Assembly: GCA_026225095.1 (NCBI GenBank)
Contig: JAMFSC010000085.1
Location: 1-34,937 of the forward strand
DNA: 34,937 nucleotides
Reading direction: 5' to 3'
DNA from: a bacterium
Lineage (GTDB): Bacteria; Acidobacteriota; Terriglobia; Terriglobales; Acidobacteriaceae
The notes beneath the pieces were generated by a model that worked only from the letters and a program-made list of their open reading frames with translations, had not been told where the DNA came from and ran no database searches. The translations under genes and the position numbers were made by a program. Below, one piece after another: positions 8,577 to 16,381 of the stretch; within the stretch, counting starts at the first letter, position 1; each line of letters starts with the position of its first letter.

Positions 8577-10223
8577 CTATCGAGGGCTCAGGCTGGCGTT
8601 GACGGATCGGGGAAAGTGCAGGACGGCTGCCCACTCTCCGTTGTGGAACTGCTGCCAGACAATGTCGCCATGGAGGAGGCGGGCGGCTTCGGCGGGACGG
8701 AGATCGTGGTGGAAGTCGAAGTACTTCTGGTCGGTGGACTCGCTAGCGCGGCCGAGGTTGGCGGCGCCGGCGCGGGGCTCCCACTTGGTGGAGAAGAGGA
8801 AGGCGACGTCGTAGGCTCCGGGATCGGCGGCGGCCAGCTGCATCTCTTCGAGGGAGAAGTTCTTGATGGGGATGGTGGGGATGAGGTGGGTGGTGTAGCC
8901 GAGCTCGGGGCGGCCAAGCTCCTGGGTTCCGGGCCAGGCGGTGAGGACCGTCGCGGCGGGGAAGCGGGCGGCGATAATCGCGACGGCCTTCTGGTGGAGG
9001 ACGATCATGTCGCGGTAGGTCAGGTTGTCTTCGGGAGCGAAGGCGTAGGGCGGGTTGATCCAGATTCCGGCGAGGAAGGCGGCGGCGGTGAGGGCGGCGA
9101 GGCCGGGCCAGTGGCGGAGATGAATGCGCCACTCGATCACGCAGAGGAGCAGGACGAGGGGGTAGATGGGGAGGAGATAGCGGGTGAGGAGAGCTCCGCC
9201 GAGGATAGAGTATTCGAGGAGATTGGCGGCGAGAATGACGGCGAGGGCGGTCATGACGGCTCGGGAGAGGCGGCCGCGGCCTGGGATGGAGGGCATGAGA
9301 AGCGCGGCGAGGGTGCAGCCGGTGGCGACGAAGAGATTCATGTGCGTCGTGAGGTGGAGGACGCGGTGCCAGAGGGAGAGGACGATGCGGTAGGGGCCGA
9401 GGTTGGCGGTGGCGTTGTAGCGGAGGAACTCGGGGTTGCCGAAGGTGAAGCCGGTGCGGGCGCGGTGGTAGGCGTACCAGGCGATGAGGGGGAGGATGGG
9501 GATGAGGAGGGCGGCGGTCCAATCGAGATGGAGGCGCAGGAAGCGGGGGGCTTCACCGTCGGATCGGTTGCGATTGCGGGCGGCGAAGACGATTTCGAGG
9601 AGGGCCAGGGCGATGGGGGTGATGATGGCGGTCTCCTTCGCGAGGGCGGCGAGGGAGAAGAGGACGGCGGCGGCGATGCGGTCGCGGAGGGCGTCGTGGC
9701 GGGGTTCGCCGGTCTCGGGATGCTGGCAGCGGAGGAAGTAGAAGGAGAGGGCCCAGAGGGTGAAGGCGGCGGCGAAGATGTCGGCGTGGGCGAGGGTACT
9801 TTGGGCGAACCAGATGGGGTAGATGGCGGTGAGGATGGTGGTGGCGATGGCCGCAGGGGCTCCGGCGAGGCCGCGGACTAACCGATAAATGCCGGTAAGC
9901 GTCGCCGCGCTCACGAGGCAGACGAGGGTGCGGGTGGCGAGGATCGAGAAGCCGAAGAGGTGCCACCAGCCGGCGAGGAGGATCGACGGGAGGGGCGGAT
10001 GGGCGTTCGAGGTGGTGGTCTGGGGGATGAGGGAGCCGGTGTGGAAGAGGTCCCAGGCGGCGGGGATGTAGTAGCCGGCTTCATCCCAGAAGTAGGGGAG
10101 ATGTAGCAGCGTGAGGTGCGAGAGGAAGACCGCGGCGAAGGCGAGGGGGAAGAGCTGCCAGAGGCGGATGGACTTGCGGCGCTTCCCCGTGTTGGAATCG
10201 GGGGCGCCGCCGCTAGTGAACAG
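8577..10223 (-). CDS. GT39-type (ArnT/PMT-like) membrane glycosyltransferase, non-canonical start
   Basis: A multi-span membrane protein of the dolichyl/undecaprenyl-phosphate sugar transferase clan. Translating upstream of the first GTG (9914) shows the frame is clearly coding: a hydrophobic helix (LFPLAFAAVFLSLHLTLLHL), then PYFWDEAGYYIPAAWDLF with the Asp-Glu pair expected in the first periplasmic loop (codons 10085-10080), then NAHPPLPSILLAGWWHLFG. Starting at 9914 would lose all of this. The frame is open from 10424, but I find no ATG, GTG or TTG in it before 9914. CTG at 10223, overlapping the DUF3467 stop by 11 bp, is the likeliest start and gives about 548 aa. The substrate is unknown; lipid-linked sugar to glycan, lipid or protein is usual. 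A sequencing frameshift near the 5' end is an alternative. Confidence 0.8.
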   Translation of the reverse strand: MFTSGGAPDSNTGKRRKSIRLWQLFPLAFAAVFLSHLTLLHLPYFWDEAGYYIPAAWDLFHTGSLIPQTTTSNAHPPLPSILLAGWWHLFGFSILATRTLVCLVSAATLTGIYRLVRGLAGAPAAIATTILTAIYPIWFAQSTLAHADIFAAAFTLWALSFYFLRCQHPETGEPRHDALRDRIAAAVLFSLAALAKETAIITPIALALLEIVFAARNRNRSDGEAPRFLRLHLDWTAALLIPILPLIAWYAYHRARTGFTFGNPEFLRYNATANLGPYRIVLSLWHRVLHLTTHMNLFVATGCTLAALLMPSIPGRGRLSRAVMTALAVILAANLLEYSILGGALLTRYLLPIYPLVLLLCVIEWRIHLRHWPGLAALTAAAFLAGIWINPPYAFAPEDNLTYRDMIVLHQKAVAIIAARFPAATVLTAWPGTQELGRPELGYTTHLIPTIPIKNFSLEEMQLAAADPGAYDVAFLFSTKWEPRAGAANLGRASESTDQKYFDFHHDLRPAEAARLLHGDIVWQQFHNGEWAAVLHFPRSVNASLSPR

Positions 10224-10524
10224 GGCCGCCTGCCTGGGGGATGTGAGGCTCGAGGGCGAGGGGGCCGAAGGTCTGTTCGTACTGCTGGAGGTTGTGGCCG
10301 AGGACGTTGAGGAGGGCCTTGGCCTGTTGCGGGCTGAGGTAGATGCCCTGGAAGTTTTCGACCTGAACCTGCTCGGCGGAGGACTGGTGCATGGTTCCGA
10401 AGACGAGCTGGAAGTCCCAGACGCTCATGCGGACCTGGACGCTGTTGGCGTAGCCTTCGCGGTAGTCCTCGGTCTTGACGAGGGTAAGGGAAGGTTGGTC
10501 GGCGTCCGGTTTCTGCTGGCTCAT
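10213..10524 (-). CDS. DUF3467-family small protein
   Basis: A 103 aa protein starting MSQQKPDADQPSLTLVKTED. It contains YANSVQVRMSVWDFQLVFG and IYLSPQQAKALLNVLGHNLQ, the typical pattern of the DUF3467 family, whose members are small, cytoplasmic and of unknown function. The open frame extends to 10647, but that extension translates the tRNA-Leu gene. ATG 10524, with AGGAG 11 nt upstream, is the real start. The stop overlaps the likely CTG start of the membrane glycosyltransferase, so that gene may depend on translation of this one. The Pro/Gly-rich last residues (PHIPQAGGPVH) are not part of the domain. Confidence 0.85.
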   Translation of the reverse strand: MSQQKPDADQPSLTLVKTEDYREGYANSVQVRMSVWDFQLVFGTMHQSSAEQVQVENFQGIYLSPQQAKALLNVLGHNLQQYEQTFGPLALEPHIPQAGGPVH

Positions 10525-10568
10525 TGGGTGGTTCACTCCTGGGTTCTGAGAGGGAGATGCTGAGAGGC

Positions 10569-10653
10569 TGGTGCGAAAGAGGGGACTTGAACCCCTATGG
10601 ATTGCTCCGCCAGATCCTAAGTCTGGTGCGTCTGCCAATTTCGCCACTTTCGC
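10569..10653 (-). tRNA. tRNA-Leu (anticodon UAG)
   Basis: The - strand folds as a class II tRNA. The acceptor arms are GCGAAAG / CTTTCGC (10653-10647 with 10579-10573), the discriminator is A (10572) and CCA is encoded (10571-10569). The D-arm region is TGGCGAAATTGGCAGACGC, the anticodon stem CCAGA-CTTAGGA-TCTGG has TAG in the loop, there is a short variable arm, and the T-arm is GGGGTTCAAGTCCCC. The length of 85 nt fits tRNA-Leu. Confidence 0.96.
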
Positions 10654-10708
10654 TTGGAGGCATCGCTTGACTGCCGTGTCTCAACGCTAAGCGGCGGGCG
10701 GGTATTCG

Positions 10709-11809
10709 TCAAGGAGACGGGGTGCGGAGGAGATGTTGTAGGGCGCGGACGAGTTGGCGGTTGTCTTCTTCGCGGCGGATGGCGATGCGGAGATGGCCGG
10801 GGGGGAGGCCTTCATAGTTGGCGCAGGAGCGGGTGACGATGTGGTGATCGACGATGAGGCTTTGCCAGAAGGCGATGGGGTCGATCCGGGTGGGGAGGCG
10901 GAGGAGGAGGAAGTTCGCGGACGAGGGGTAGACGTGGAGGTCGAGGGATTCGAGGCTGCGTTGGAGGTTGGTGCGGCGGTGGTGGTTGCGTTCGATGGTC
11001 TGGTGGGCGTAGGTGCGGTCGGCTACGGCGGCGGCTGTGGCGTGGGCGGCTAACGTGGTGATTGGCCAGGGGGCCAGGTGGTGGTCGATTGCGGCGATGC
11101 GGTCGGGGTGAGCGATGGCGTAGGCGACGCGCAGGCCAGGCATCGCGAAGAACTTGGTGACGGAGCGGAAGACGATCAGGTTAGGGGTGGCGGAGGTTTG
11201 GGGGGCGAGGGATTCGTGGGGGAGGTAGTCGATGAAGGCTTCGTCGAGGAGGAGGAATCGGTTGCGCCGGGACGCGGATTGGGCGAGGGACTGGATGGCT
11301 TCCGGGCTGTGGGTGGCTCCGGAGGGGTTCTGTGGGTTGGCCAGGAGGAGGGCGTCGCATGGGACTTCGAGGAGACGTTCGGGGGCAGGTTGGAAAGATG
11401 ACTCGGGAGACAGGACTTGGGGATTGGTTTCGACGTGCGCGCGTTCGAGTACGCGGCAATACTCTCCGAAGGCCGGGATGGGTAGGAGGCAGCTTCGGAT
11501 GGGCAGGCTGCGGAGTGTGGCTTCGAGGAGTGGGACGAAGCCGTTGGCGATGGCGATCTGCTCCGGTTCGACTTCGGCGTAGGTGGCGAGGGCGCGCTTG
11601 AGTGCGCGGGAGCGAAGGTCGGGGTAGTCGGTGATGGTGGAGTGGTCTTCGAGGGCGGAGTGGATGGCGTGGATTGCGGTTGGCGGGGGACCGTCGGGGT
11701 TGATGTTGGCGCTGAAGTCGAGAAGACTGGATGCGGGGATGTTGAAGTGTTCGGCGAGCGCGGCGATCTGGCCCCCGTGGATGGGGAGGTCTTCTGGGCG
11801 GAGGATCAT
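10709..11809 (-). CDS. cobD: CobD-like L-threonine-O-3-phosphate decarboxylase (PLP)
   Basis: A 366 aa fold-type I PLP enzyme of the histidinol-phosphate aminotransferase group. It shows LLDFSANINPDGPP (29-42, typical of CobD), the NPQNPSG loop (158-164), LLLDEAFIDY (187-196) and the PLP-binding Lys219 in SVTKFFAMPGLRVAYA. CobD (Salmonella naming; CobC in Pseudomonas denitrificans) makes (R)-1-amino-2-propanol phosphate, the linker attached by CbiB. ATG at 11809 overlaps the cbiB stop by 4 bp (ATGA), which fixes the start and supports the role; the longer open frame to 12091 lies inside cbiB. It is the last gene of the cobalamin operon. HisC is possible by sequence alone but unlikely in this place. 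Confidence 0.9.
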   Translation of the reverse strand: MILRPEDLPIHGGQIAALAEHFNIPASSLLDFSANINPDGPPPTAIHAIHSALEDHSTITDYPDLRSRALKRALATYAEVEPEQIAIANGFVPLLEATLRSLPIRSCLLPIPAFGEYCRVLERAHVETNPQVLSPESSFQPAPERLLEVPCDALLLANPQNPSGATHSPEAIQSLAQSASRRNRFLLLDEAFIDYLPHESLAPQTSATPNLIVFRSVTKFFAMPGLRVAYAIAHPDRIAAIDHHLAPWPITTLAAHATAAAVADRTYAHQTIERNHHRRTNLQRSLESLDLHVYPSSANFLLLRLPTRIDPIAFWQSLIVDHHIVTRSCANYEGLPPGHLRIAIRREEDNRQLVRALQHLLRTPSP

Positions 11810-12798
11810 GCGGGCTCGGTTCTTCGGCGGCCGCTTTGCGACCAATTGAGAAAGAGGAGGGCGGCGGTGAGGGTGGCCACGGCAAGGACGGCGGTCGCGC
11901 CGGTGAGGAGGATCGCGGTGGCGGCATCTTCGTGGGATGGGGCGGGGAACTCGCGGCCGATGGTGGGGGATAGGATGGGCTCTCCGGTGTAGGTGTTCTC
12001 TCCGCCGAGACGGACGTGCAGGGCTCCGGACATTGCGCTCTCGGGCTGACCGGCGTTGGGGCTTTTGTGCTTCGATCCGTCGCGTGACCACACCCGCAGG
12101 GCTGCGCGGGGGTCGGTGTTGTCGGTAAGGACTGCGGCGGCGGCGAGGCAGAGTGCGGTGAGGCGCGATGGCAGAAGGTTCGCCACGTCGTCGAGCCGGG
12201 CGGCGGACTTGCCGAAGAAGAAGTAGCGGGCGTCGGCGTGGCCGATCATGGAGTCCAGTGTGTTCACGGCCTTATAAGCCATCGCGAGGGGTGCGCCGCC
12301 AAGGGCCATGTAGAAGAGGGGCGCGACGATTCCGTCGGAGGCGCTCTCCGCCACGGTCTCGATGACTGCGCGGCTGACCTCCTGCTCGTTGAGATGATCG
12401 GTGTCGCGTCCGACGATCCTGGCGAGGCGTCCTCGCGCCCGATGCAGGTTGCCTGCCTCCAGTGCGGTGGTTACGGCTGCGGCTTCCTGCTCGAGGTTGC
12501 GTGCGGCAAGGCATGTCCAGCCGAGTAGGAGCTCTACGGCATCGCCAAGGTGAGGGGAACGGCGGCTCGCGGCGGCGATCGTTCTGCTGGTGATCCAGTA
12601 GCTCGCGCCAACGACGGCGAGGGTGAGGAAGGTCCCGGAGGCGAGTTCACGGATGCTTCCGTCGGTGGTTCGGCGAAGGGCGATTTCACCGCGCGCGATG
12701 GTCCACCCCATCGCGCGTACGGGATGGGGGAACCAATCTGGATCTCCTGCCAGACGGTCGAACAGGTAGGCGGCCGGAAGAAGGTAGCTGCGCTTCAA
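11806..12798 (-). CDS. cbiB: Adenosylcobinamide-phosphate synthase
   Basis: A 330 aa polytopic membrane protein with the family start AAYLFDRLAGDPDWFPHPVR (GDPxxxPHPVxxMG at about 17-30). Also present are VSRAVIETVAESASDGIVAP and the block APLAMAYKAVNTLDSMIGH, both highly conserved in CbiB (CobD of Pseudomonas). It joins adenosylcobyric acid to the aminopropanol phosphate made by the CobD-like enzyme encoded just downstream. The start at 12798 overlaps the end of cbiP by 4 bp, and its stop overlaps the next gene by 4 bp. The C-terminus has a hydrophobic segment (TAVLAVATLTAALLFL). Confidence 0.93.
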   Translation of the reverse strand: MKRSYLLPAAYLFDRLAGDPDWFPHPVRAMGWTIARGEIALRRTTDGSIRELASGTFLTLAVVGASYWITSRTIAAASRRSPHLGDAVELLLGWTCLAARNLEQEAAAVTTALEAGNLHRARGRLARIVGRDTDHLNEQEVSRAVIETVAESASDGIVAPLFYMALGGAPLAMAYKAVNTLDSMIGHADARYFFFGKSAARLDDVANLLPSRLTALCLAAAAVLTDNTDPRAALRVWSRDGSKHKSPNAGQPESAMSGALHVRLGGENTYTGEPILSPTIGREFPAPSHEDAATAILLTGATAVLAVATLTAALLFLNWSQSGRRRTEPA

Positions 12799-14369
12799 TG
12801 AACTTCTTCCATTTGCAACTTACTATGATACATACCCCCGACCCAGCCGAAGAGGCGTTCCATATCGACGGACTCGCGTACGGTATCTGCGAGGCGGTTG
12901 AGGGATGCTTCGCGCTTTTCGCGCCAGGCTTCGAACGATGCAGCAGGGGCGAGATGATGAAAGGCTCGGGCTGCGGCGAGGAATGCGTGGCGAAAGCCAT
13001 CTTCATCGAAGACGCCGTGAAGGTAGGTTCCGAAGATGCGTCCGTCGAGTGTGGCGCAGCCGTCTGGATGGTGTGACAGGCTTCCGGATCCTTCGCGCTG
13101 AAGCTGTGAGAACGGTATCGATTCGTTGAGTGCGTGGGTTTCGCCCAGATGGATCTCGTACCCGCGCACGGCGATGCGGCCAACGGCGGTGCCGAAGAGC
13201 ATCGGTGCGGTGAACTCTCCGTGCGCCTGGCGTGTGATCTTGTTGGGCCTCATGGTCGTCTCGATGGGAAGCAGCCCGAGTCCGGGGACGGAACCTCTCG
13301 TCTCCATGCCATCAGGATCGGCGATGTGATGGCCGAGCATCTGCATGCCTCCGCAGATGCCTGCGATGAGGCCACTCTTCGCGTGGGCAAGGAGCGCGAC
13401 ATCGAGCCCTTGTGTCCGCATCCACAGCAGATCGTCGACGGTCTGCTTGCTTCCGGGAAGGATCACGATGTCTGCCTGGCGAATGGCTTCCGCGGTGCGA
13501 CAGAACCGAAGCGCTACGCCTGGCTCGGCTCGCAGGGAGTCGAAGTCCGTGAAGTTGGAAAATGAGGGGAACGCGATGACGGCGATGTTCAAAGGTCTGT
13601 GTGCGCCGGTGGTGGCGGGCCATCCGGCTTCGGACTGTTGGGGAAGTCCGAGGCTATCTTCTTCTTCGAGCTCCAGGCCGTCGAGCCATGGGAGGACGCC
13701 GATGCAGGGCTTCTGCAGGCGATCCTCGATCATGCGGATGCCCGGCTTCAGAAGCTCGACGTCTCCGCGAAATTTGTTGATGAGGAAGGCGTTGATGCGG
13801 GCCTGCTCATCCGGTTCGAGCAGAGCGACCGTTCCCCACAGCGATGCGAAGACTCCGCCGCGATCGATGTCGCCTACCAGGAGGCAGCGTGCGTCGGCCA
13901 TCTTCGCGATGCGCATGTTCACGATGTCATGATCCTTCAGGTTGATCTCGGCGGGTGATCCTGCGCCTTCGATGATGATGATGTCGTAGGTGGCAGCCAG
14001 GATGTCGTAGCTCTCCTGCACCACGGGCATGAGCTCTTCGACGCGGCGTAGATGATAGTCCGACGCGCTGACCCTTCCCCATACTTTGCCATGGACGACG
14101 ACCTGCGAAGTCATCTCGCCGCATGGCTTCAGGAGAATTGGATTCATGTGGACGGATGCGATGGCCCCGGCCGCCTCCGCCTGCAGGGCCTGGGCGCGAC
14201 CGATCTCGAGACCATCGGGGGTTGCGGCGGAGTTCAAGGACATGTTCTGCGACTTGAACGGGGCGACACGGTATCCAGCTTGCGCGAAGATGCGGCAGAG
14301 CGCGGCGGTGATGAGCGACTTGCCGACGTGGGAGCTGGTGCCGAGCACCATGATGGCACGGGCTCTCAT
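12795..14369 (-). CDS. cbiP: Cobyric acid synthase (adenosylcobyrate amidase)
   Basis: CbiP/CobQ amidates four carboxylates of adenosylcobyrinic acid a,c-diamide using glutamine and ATP. The 524 aa protein has an N-terminal dethiobiotin-synthetase-like ATPase domain with VLGTSSHVGKSLITAALCR (8-26) and FKSQNMSLNS (38-47). The C-terminal class I glutamine amidotransferase domain has Cys339 in AGICGGMQMLG and His451 in GTYLHGVFDE. The length is close to the usual 480-520. Its start is 40 bp after the upstream adenosyltransferase stop, and its end overlaps cbiB by 4 bp. No ring-synthesis genes are present here, so it may act on salvaged a,c-diamide-level precursors, or the early genes lie elsewhere. 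Confidence 0.94.
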   Translation of the reverse strand: MRARAIMVLGTSSHVGKSLITAALCRIFAQAGYRVAPFKSQNMSLNSAATPDGLEIGRAQALQAEAAGAIASVHMNPILLKPCGEMTSQVVVHGKVWGRVSASDYHLRRVEELMPVVQESYDILAATYDIIIIEGAGSPAEINLKDHDIVNMRIAKMADARCLLVGDIDRGGVFASLWGTVALLEPDEQARINAFLINKFRGDVELLKPGIRMIEDRLQKPCIGVLPWLDGLELEEEDSLGLPQQSEAGWPATTGAHRPLNIAVIAFPSFSNFTDFDSLRAEPGVALRFCRTAEAIRQADIVILPGSKQTVDDLLWMRTQGLDVALLAHAKSGLIAGICGGMQMLGHHIADPDGMETRGSVPGLGLLPIETTMRPNKITRQAHGEFTAPMLFGTAVGRIAVRGYEIHLGETHALNESIPFSQLQREGSGSLSHHPDGCATLDGRIFGTYLHGVFDEDGFRHAFLAAARAFHHLAPAASFEAWREKREASLNRLADTVRESVDMERLFGWVGGMYHSKLQMEEVH

Positions 14370-14409
14370 GCTGCGTCCTGTGAGCGATCTGTTGTGCGGA
14401 CGTGGTTCG

Positions 14410-14985
14410 CTACCATGCCCTGGACCATCGGGGGCCAGCCTTATCTTCCGGGCGGAGGCGTGCGTCGATACCGGCGTTGACTTCGATCAATCGCCCGAAG
14501 AGCCAGATCAGATCGGAGAGACGATTGAGGTAGGCGACTACCTCCGGCTGCACGGTAGCGCCGCTCTCGATGAAGCGAACGACGTTGCGTTCGGCGCGTC
14601 GGCAGACGGTTCGCGCGATCTCGTATGCGGCGGATTCGGTATGCGCGCCGGGCAGTGACCAGTCGGAGAGAATGCCCTCGGTCGCTTCGATCTGATGGAC
14701 CAATTTTGTCAGATGTTCTACATCCTCCGACGTGATGATGGGTGCCTTCTTCTGGCTCTCGGGCGGAGTCGCAAGTGCGGATCCGACGCGGAAGAGGGTT
14801 CGTTGAATCTCTTCGGTCCAGGTTGCGATCTCCTGGTTGTGGCAGATGCTGCGGGCGAACCCAAGGAAGGTATTCAACTCGTCGATCGAGCCGTAGGTTT
14901 CGACGCGAAGGTCGGCCTTGGAGACGCGGATGCCTCCGGCGAGGCCGGTCTGGCCACTGTCGCCACGTGTGGTTGCGATGCTCAT
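14410..14985 (-). CDS. pduO: PduO-type ATP:cob(I)alamin adenosyltransferase
   Basis: A 191 aa protein matching the PduO/MMAB family. The N-terminus MSIATTRGDSGQTGLAGG holds the ATP-binding signature (TxxGDxGxTxLxxGxRVxK), followed by VETYGSIDELNTFLGFAR. Near the C-terminus are CRRAERNVVRF and VVAYLNRLSDLIWLF. It transfers adenosyl from ATP to cob(I)alamin or cob(I)inamide in the cytoplasm. ATG 14985 overlaps the stop of the preceding unknown gene (ATGA). A much longer open frame upstream (to 15480) lies inside that unknown gene and is not used. It is distinct from the P-loop CobA/BtuR type. Confidence 0.93.
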   Translation of the reverse strand: MSIATTRGDSGQTGLAGGIRVSKADLRVETYGSIDELNTFLGFARSICHNQEIATWTEEIQRTLFRVGSALATPPESQKKAPIITSEDVEHLTKLVHQIEATEGILSDWSLPGAHTESAAYEIARTVCRRAERNVVRFIESGATVQPEVVAYLNRLSDLIWLFGRLIEVNAGIDARLRPEDKAGPRWSRAW

Positions 14986-15806
14986 GATGGATCTCCTGAA
15001 GGTGCTGCGGGTTCGAGGCTCTCCTCGATCGTGACACGGAAGGTCTTGATGAGAGGGGGGCGGGAGTAGGTGAGGACGAGGGCGTCGTCGAGGAAGTCGA
15101 TGACGCGCGGCGGGTTTGGACAGAAGAGAATCTCTTCGCTGAAGAACCATGGACGGGTTGCGCCTAACTCTTCCAGCGTACGCGCTCTGACGACGACTGT
15201 GGGGACATGGAAGATGCCGTTCCGGAGGAGCCGGTATGCGCGGTGATAGCCATCGCGCAGGAACCAGCGGCCGCGGTACTCGGCGACCTCGAAGAATGGG
15301 CTGCCCATGTGGACGGTGAGTGGTGTGGAGGGATTGTGCGAGGTCCGAATCTGAAGGTTCGGATCGTTGGATGTGAGGACAAATTCCTTGCGCGCGGATC
15401 CATGCTGAACAGCGCGATCGGGACGTTGATAGACAACTTGTTTCTCTGCTCCGAAGCAGAGGTTGATGAGCCCAGACCAATCCTGTGCGTCAGGTATCGA
15501 TGGGACTTCGCGGGATGGATCGAAGGAGACTCTTCTTTGGAAGGCCAGGAGGCAACGCAGGTCGACGATATCGACCGTCCACTCGAGACCGGCCATCTCG
15601 GACTGAAGATCGGGTCGAAGTGCTTCGACCTTGAGTTGGTCGCGAAGGTGGTCGTACATTCCGTCGATGGGGGCGGTCGTGGACTTCAGGTCAACCCGTT
15701 GAACGATGTGCCGTTTCGCAGGTAAGAGGGACGCCGGCGCGATCGAGTGCGGACGGTACGGGTAAACGTCGAGGTCCCATCCTGCAAGTTCGCGTACCGC
15801 GATCAT
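14982..15806 (-). CDS. Unrecognised protein inside the cobalamin operon
   Basis: I do not recognise a named family over the full length. From ATG 15806, which overlaps the cobC stop as ATGA, the protein is 274 aa; ATG 15818 is the alternative. There is no signal peptide or membrane helix. One local signature stands out: RGRWFLRDGYHRAYRLLRNG followed by IFHVPTVVVRA. This is like the DGxHR-xxA-xxxxG-xxxVPxxV core of ParB/sulfiredoxin-fold nucleotide-binding domains. Other conserved-looking pieces are YPYRPHSIAPA, KRHIVQRVDLKST and SPFFEVAEYRG. It is overlapped by 4 bp on both sides by cobC and the adenosyltransferase gene, so it is made with them under riboswitch 1. A role in corrinoid handling or in nucleotide use is inferred from place only. 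Confidence 0.85.
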   Translation of the reverse strand: MIAVRELAGWDLDVYPYRPHSIAPASLLPAKRHIVQRVDLKSTTAPIDGMYDHLRDQLKVEALRPDLQSEMAGLEWTVDIVDLRCLLAFQRRVSFDPSREVPSIPDAQDWSGLINLCFGAEKQVVYQRPDRAVQHGSARKEFVLTSNDPNLQIRTSHNPSTPLTVHMGSPFFEVAEYRGRWFLRDGYHRAYRLLRNGIFHVPTVVVRARTLEELGATRPWFFSEEILFCPNPPRVIDFLDDALVLTYSRPPLIKTFRVTIEESLEPAAPSGDPS

Positions 15807-16381
15807 GAAGTCACCCATGAATTGAGCCGAAACTTGCAGCAGTAGGACTGGGTGCGCTCCCATGCCTCTTGCTCTGTCGCGCCTCTGAGCCTGCGCATCA
15901 CGACGCGCATTACTCCGGCGTGGGTTACGATCGCGACGATGCCATGTGAGTGCGAAGTCGAAATATCTGTTACCTCCGCAAGGATGCGTTGCTCGAAGTC
16001 TTCGAATACTTCACCACCGGGAGCTGGCAAATCTGGATATTGCTCGACCCAGCGAGTGGCGTGGGCGGAGTCTCGAGCTTCGATCTCGGTCCAGCGAAGA
16101 CCTTCCCATTTGCCGAAATGAATCTCGCGCAAGGTGGGGCGGAGGACGAGTTGAAGATCAACTATTCGCGCGAGTGCCTGGGCGGTGGTGACAGCGCGCT
16201 GCAGGTCGCTGCTATAGATGGCGCGGATGCTCTCACCTTCTTCCGTGAGTAAGGAACTGATGGAAGTGAGAAGCAGGGCGATCTGGGCTCGGCCACGTTC
16301 GTTGACGGGTGGGTCGGTGTGGCCGCAGAGGGTTCCCGCGAGATCTGTCTCGGCGTGGCGGATGAAGAGCAGGTCGCTCAT
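15803..16381 (-). CDS. cobC: Alpha-ribazole phosphatase-like histidine phosphatase
   Basis: A 192 aa phosphoglycerate-mutase-like protein. The catalytic motif RHAET is in LLFIRHAETDLAGTLCGHTD at the N-terminus, YSSDLQRAVTTAQAL supplies the second Arg region, LREIHFGKWEGLRWTEIE is the CobC-like block, and VTHAGVMRVV has the second His. CobC removes phosphate from alpha-ribazole-5'-phosphate or adenosylcobalamin-5'-phosphate. ATG 16381 overlaps the cobS stop by 4 bp; the open frame to 16741 lies within cobS. Its place between cobS and the adenosyltransferase supports the cobalamin role over a general phosphatase. Confidence 0.88.
   Translation of the reverse strand: MSDLLFIRHAETDLAGTLCGHTDPPVNERGRAQIALLLTSISSLLTEEGESIRAIYSSDLQRAVTTAQALARIVDLQLVLRPTLREIHFGKWEGLRWTEIEARDSAHATRWVEQYPDLPAPGGEVFEDFEQRILAEVTDISTSHSHGIVAIVTHAGVMRVVMRRLRGATEQEAWERTQSYCCKFRLNSWVTS

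Noticed and set aside
8484..9881. Long + strand open frame (465 codons, Gly/Glu-rich) opposite the glycosyltransferase
   Set aside because: It is antisense to a well-supported membrane protein, with no ribosome-binding site and no recognisable domain.
10525..10647. N-terminal extension of the DUF3467 protein
   Set aside because: The extra codons translate the tRNA-Leu gene; ATG 10524 has its own ribosome-binding site.
12812..12840. dif-like sequence acttactatgatacata near a possible strand-composition change
   Set aside because: Only one arm resembles a Xer site, the other arm is missing, and the bases encode the C-terminus of CbiP.
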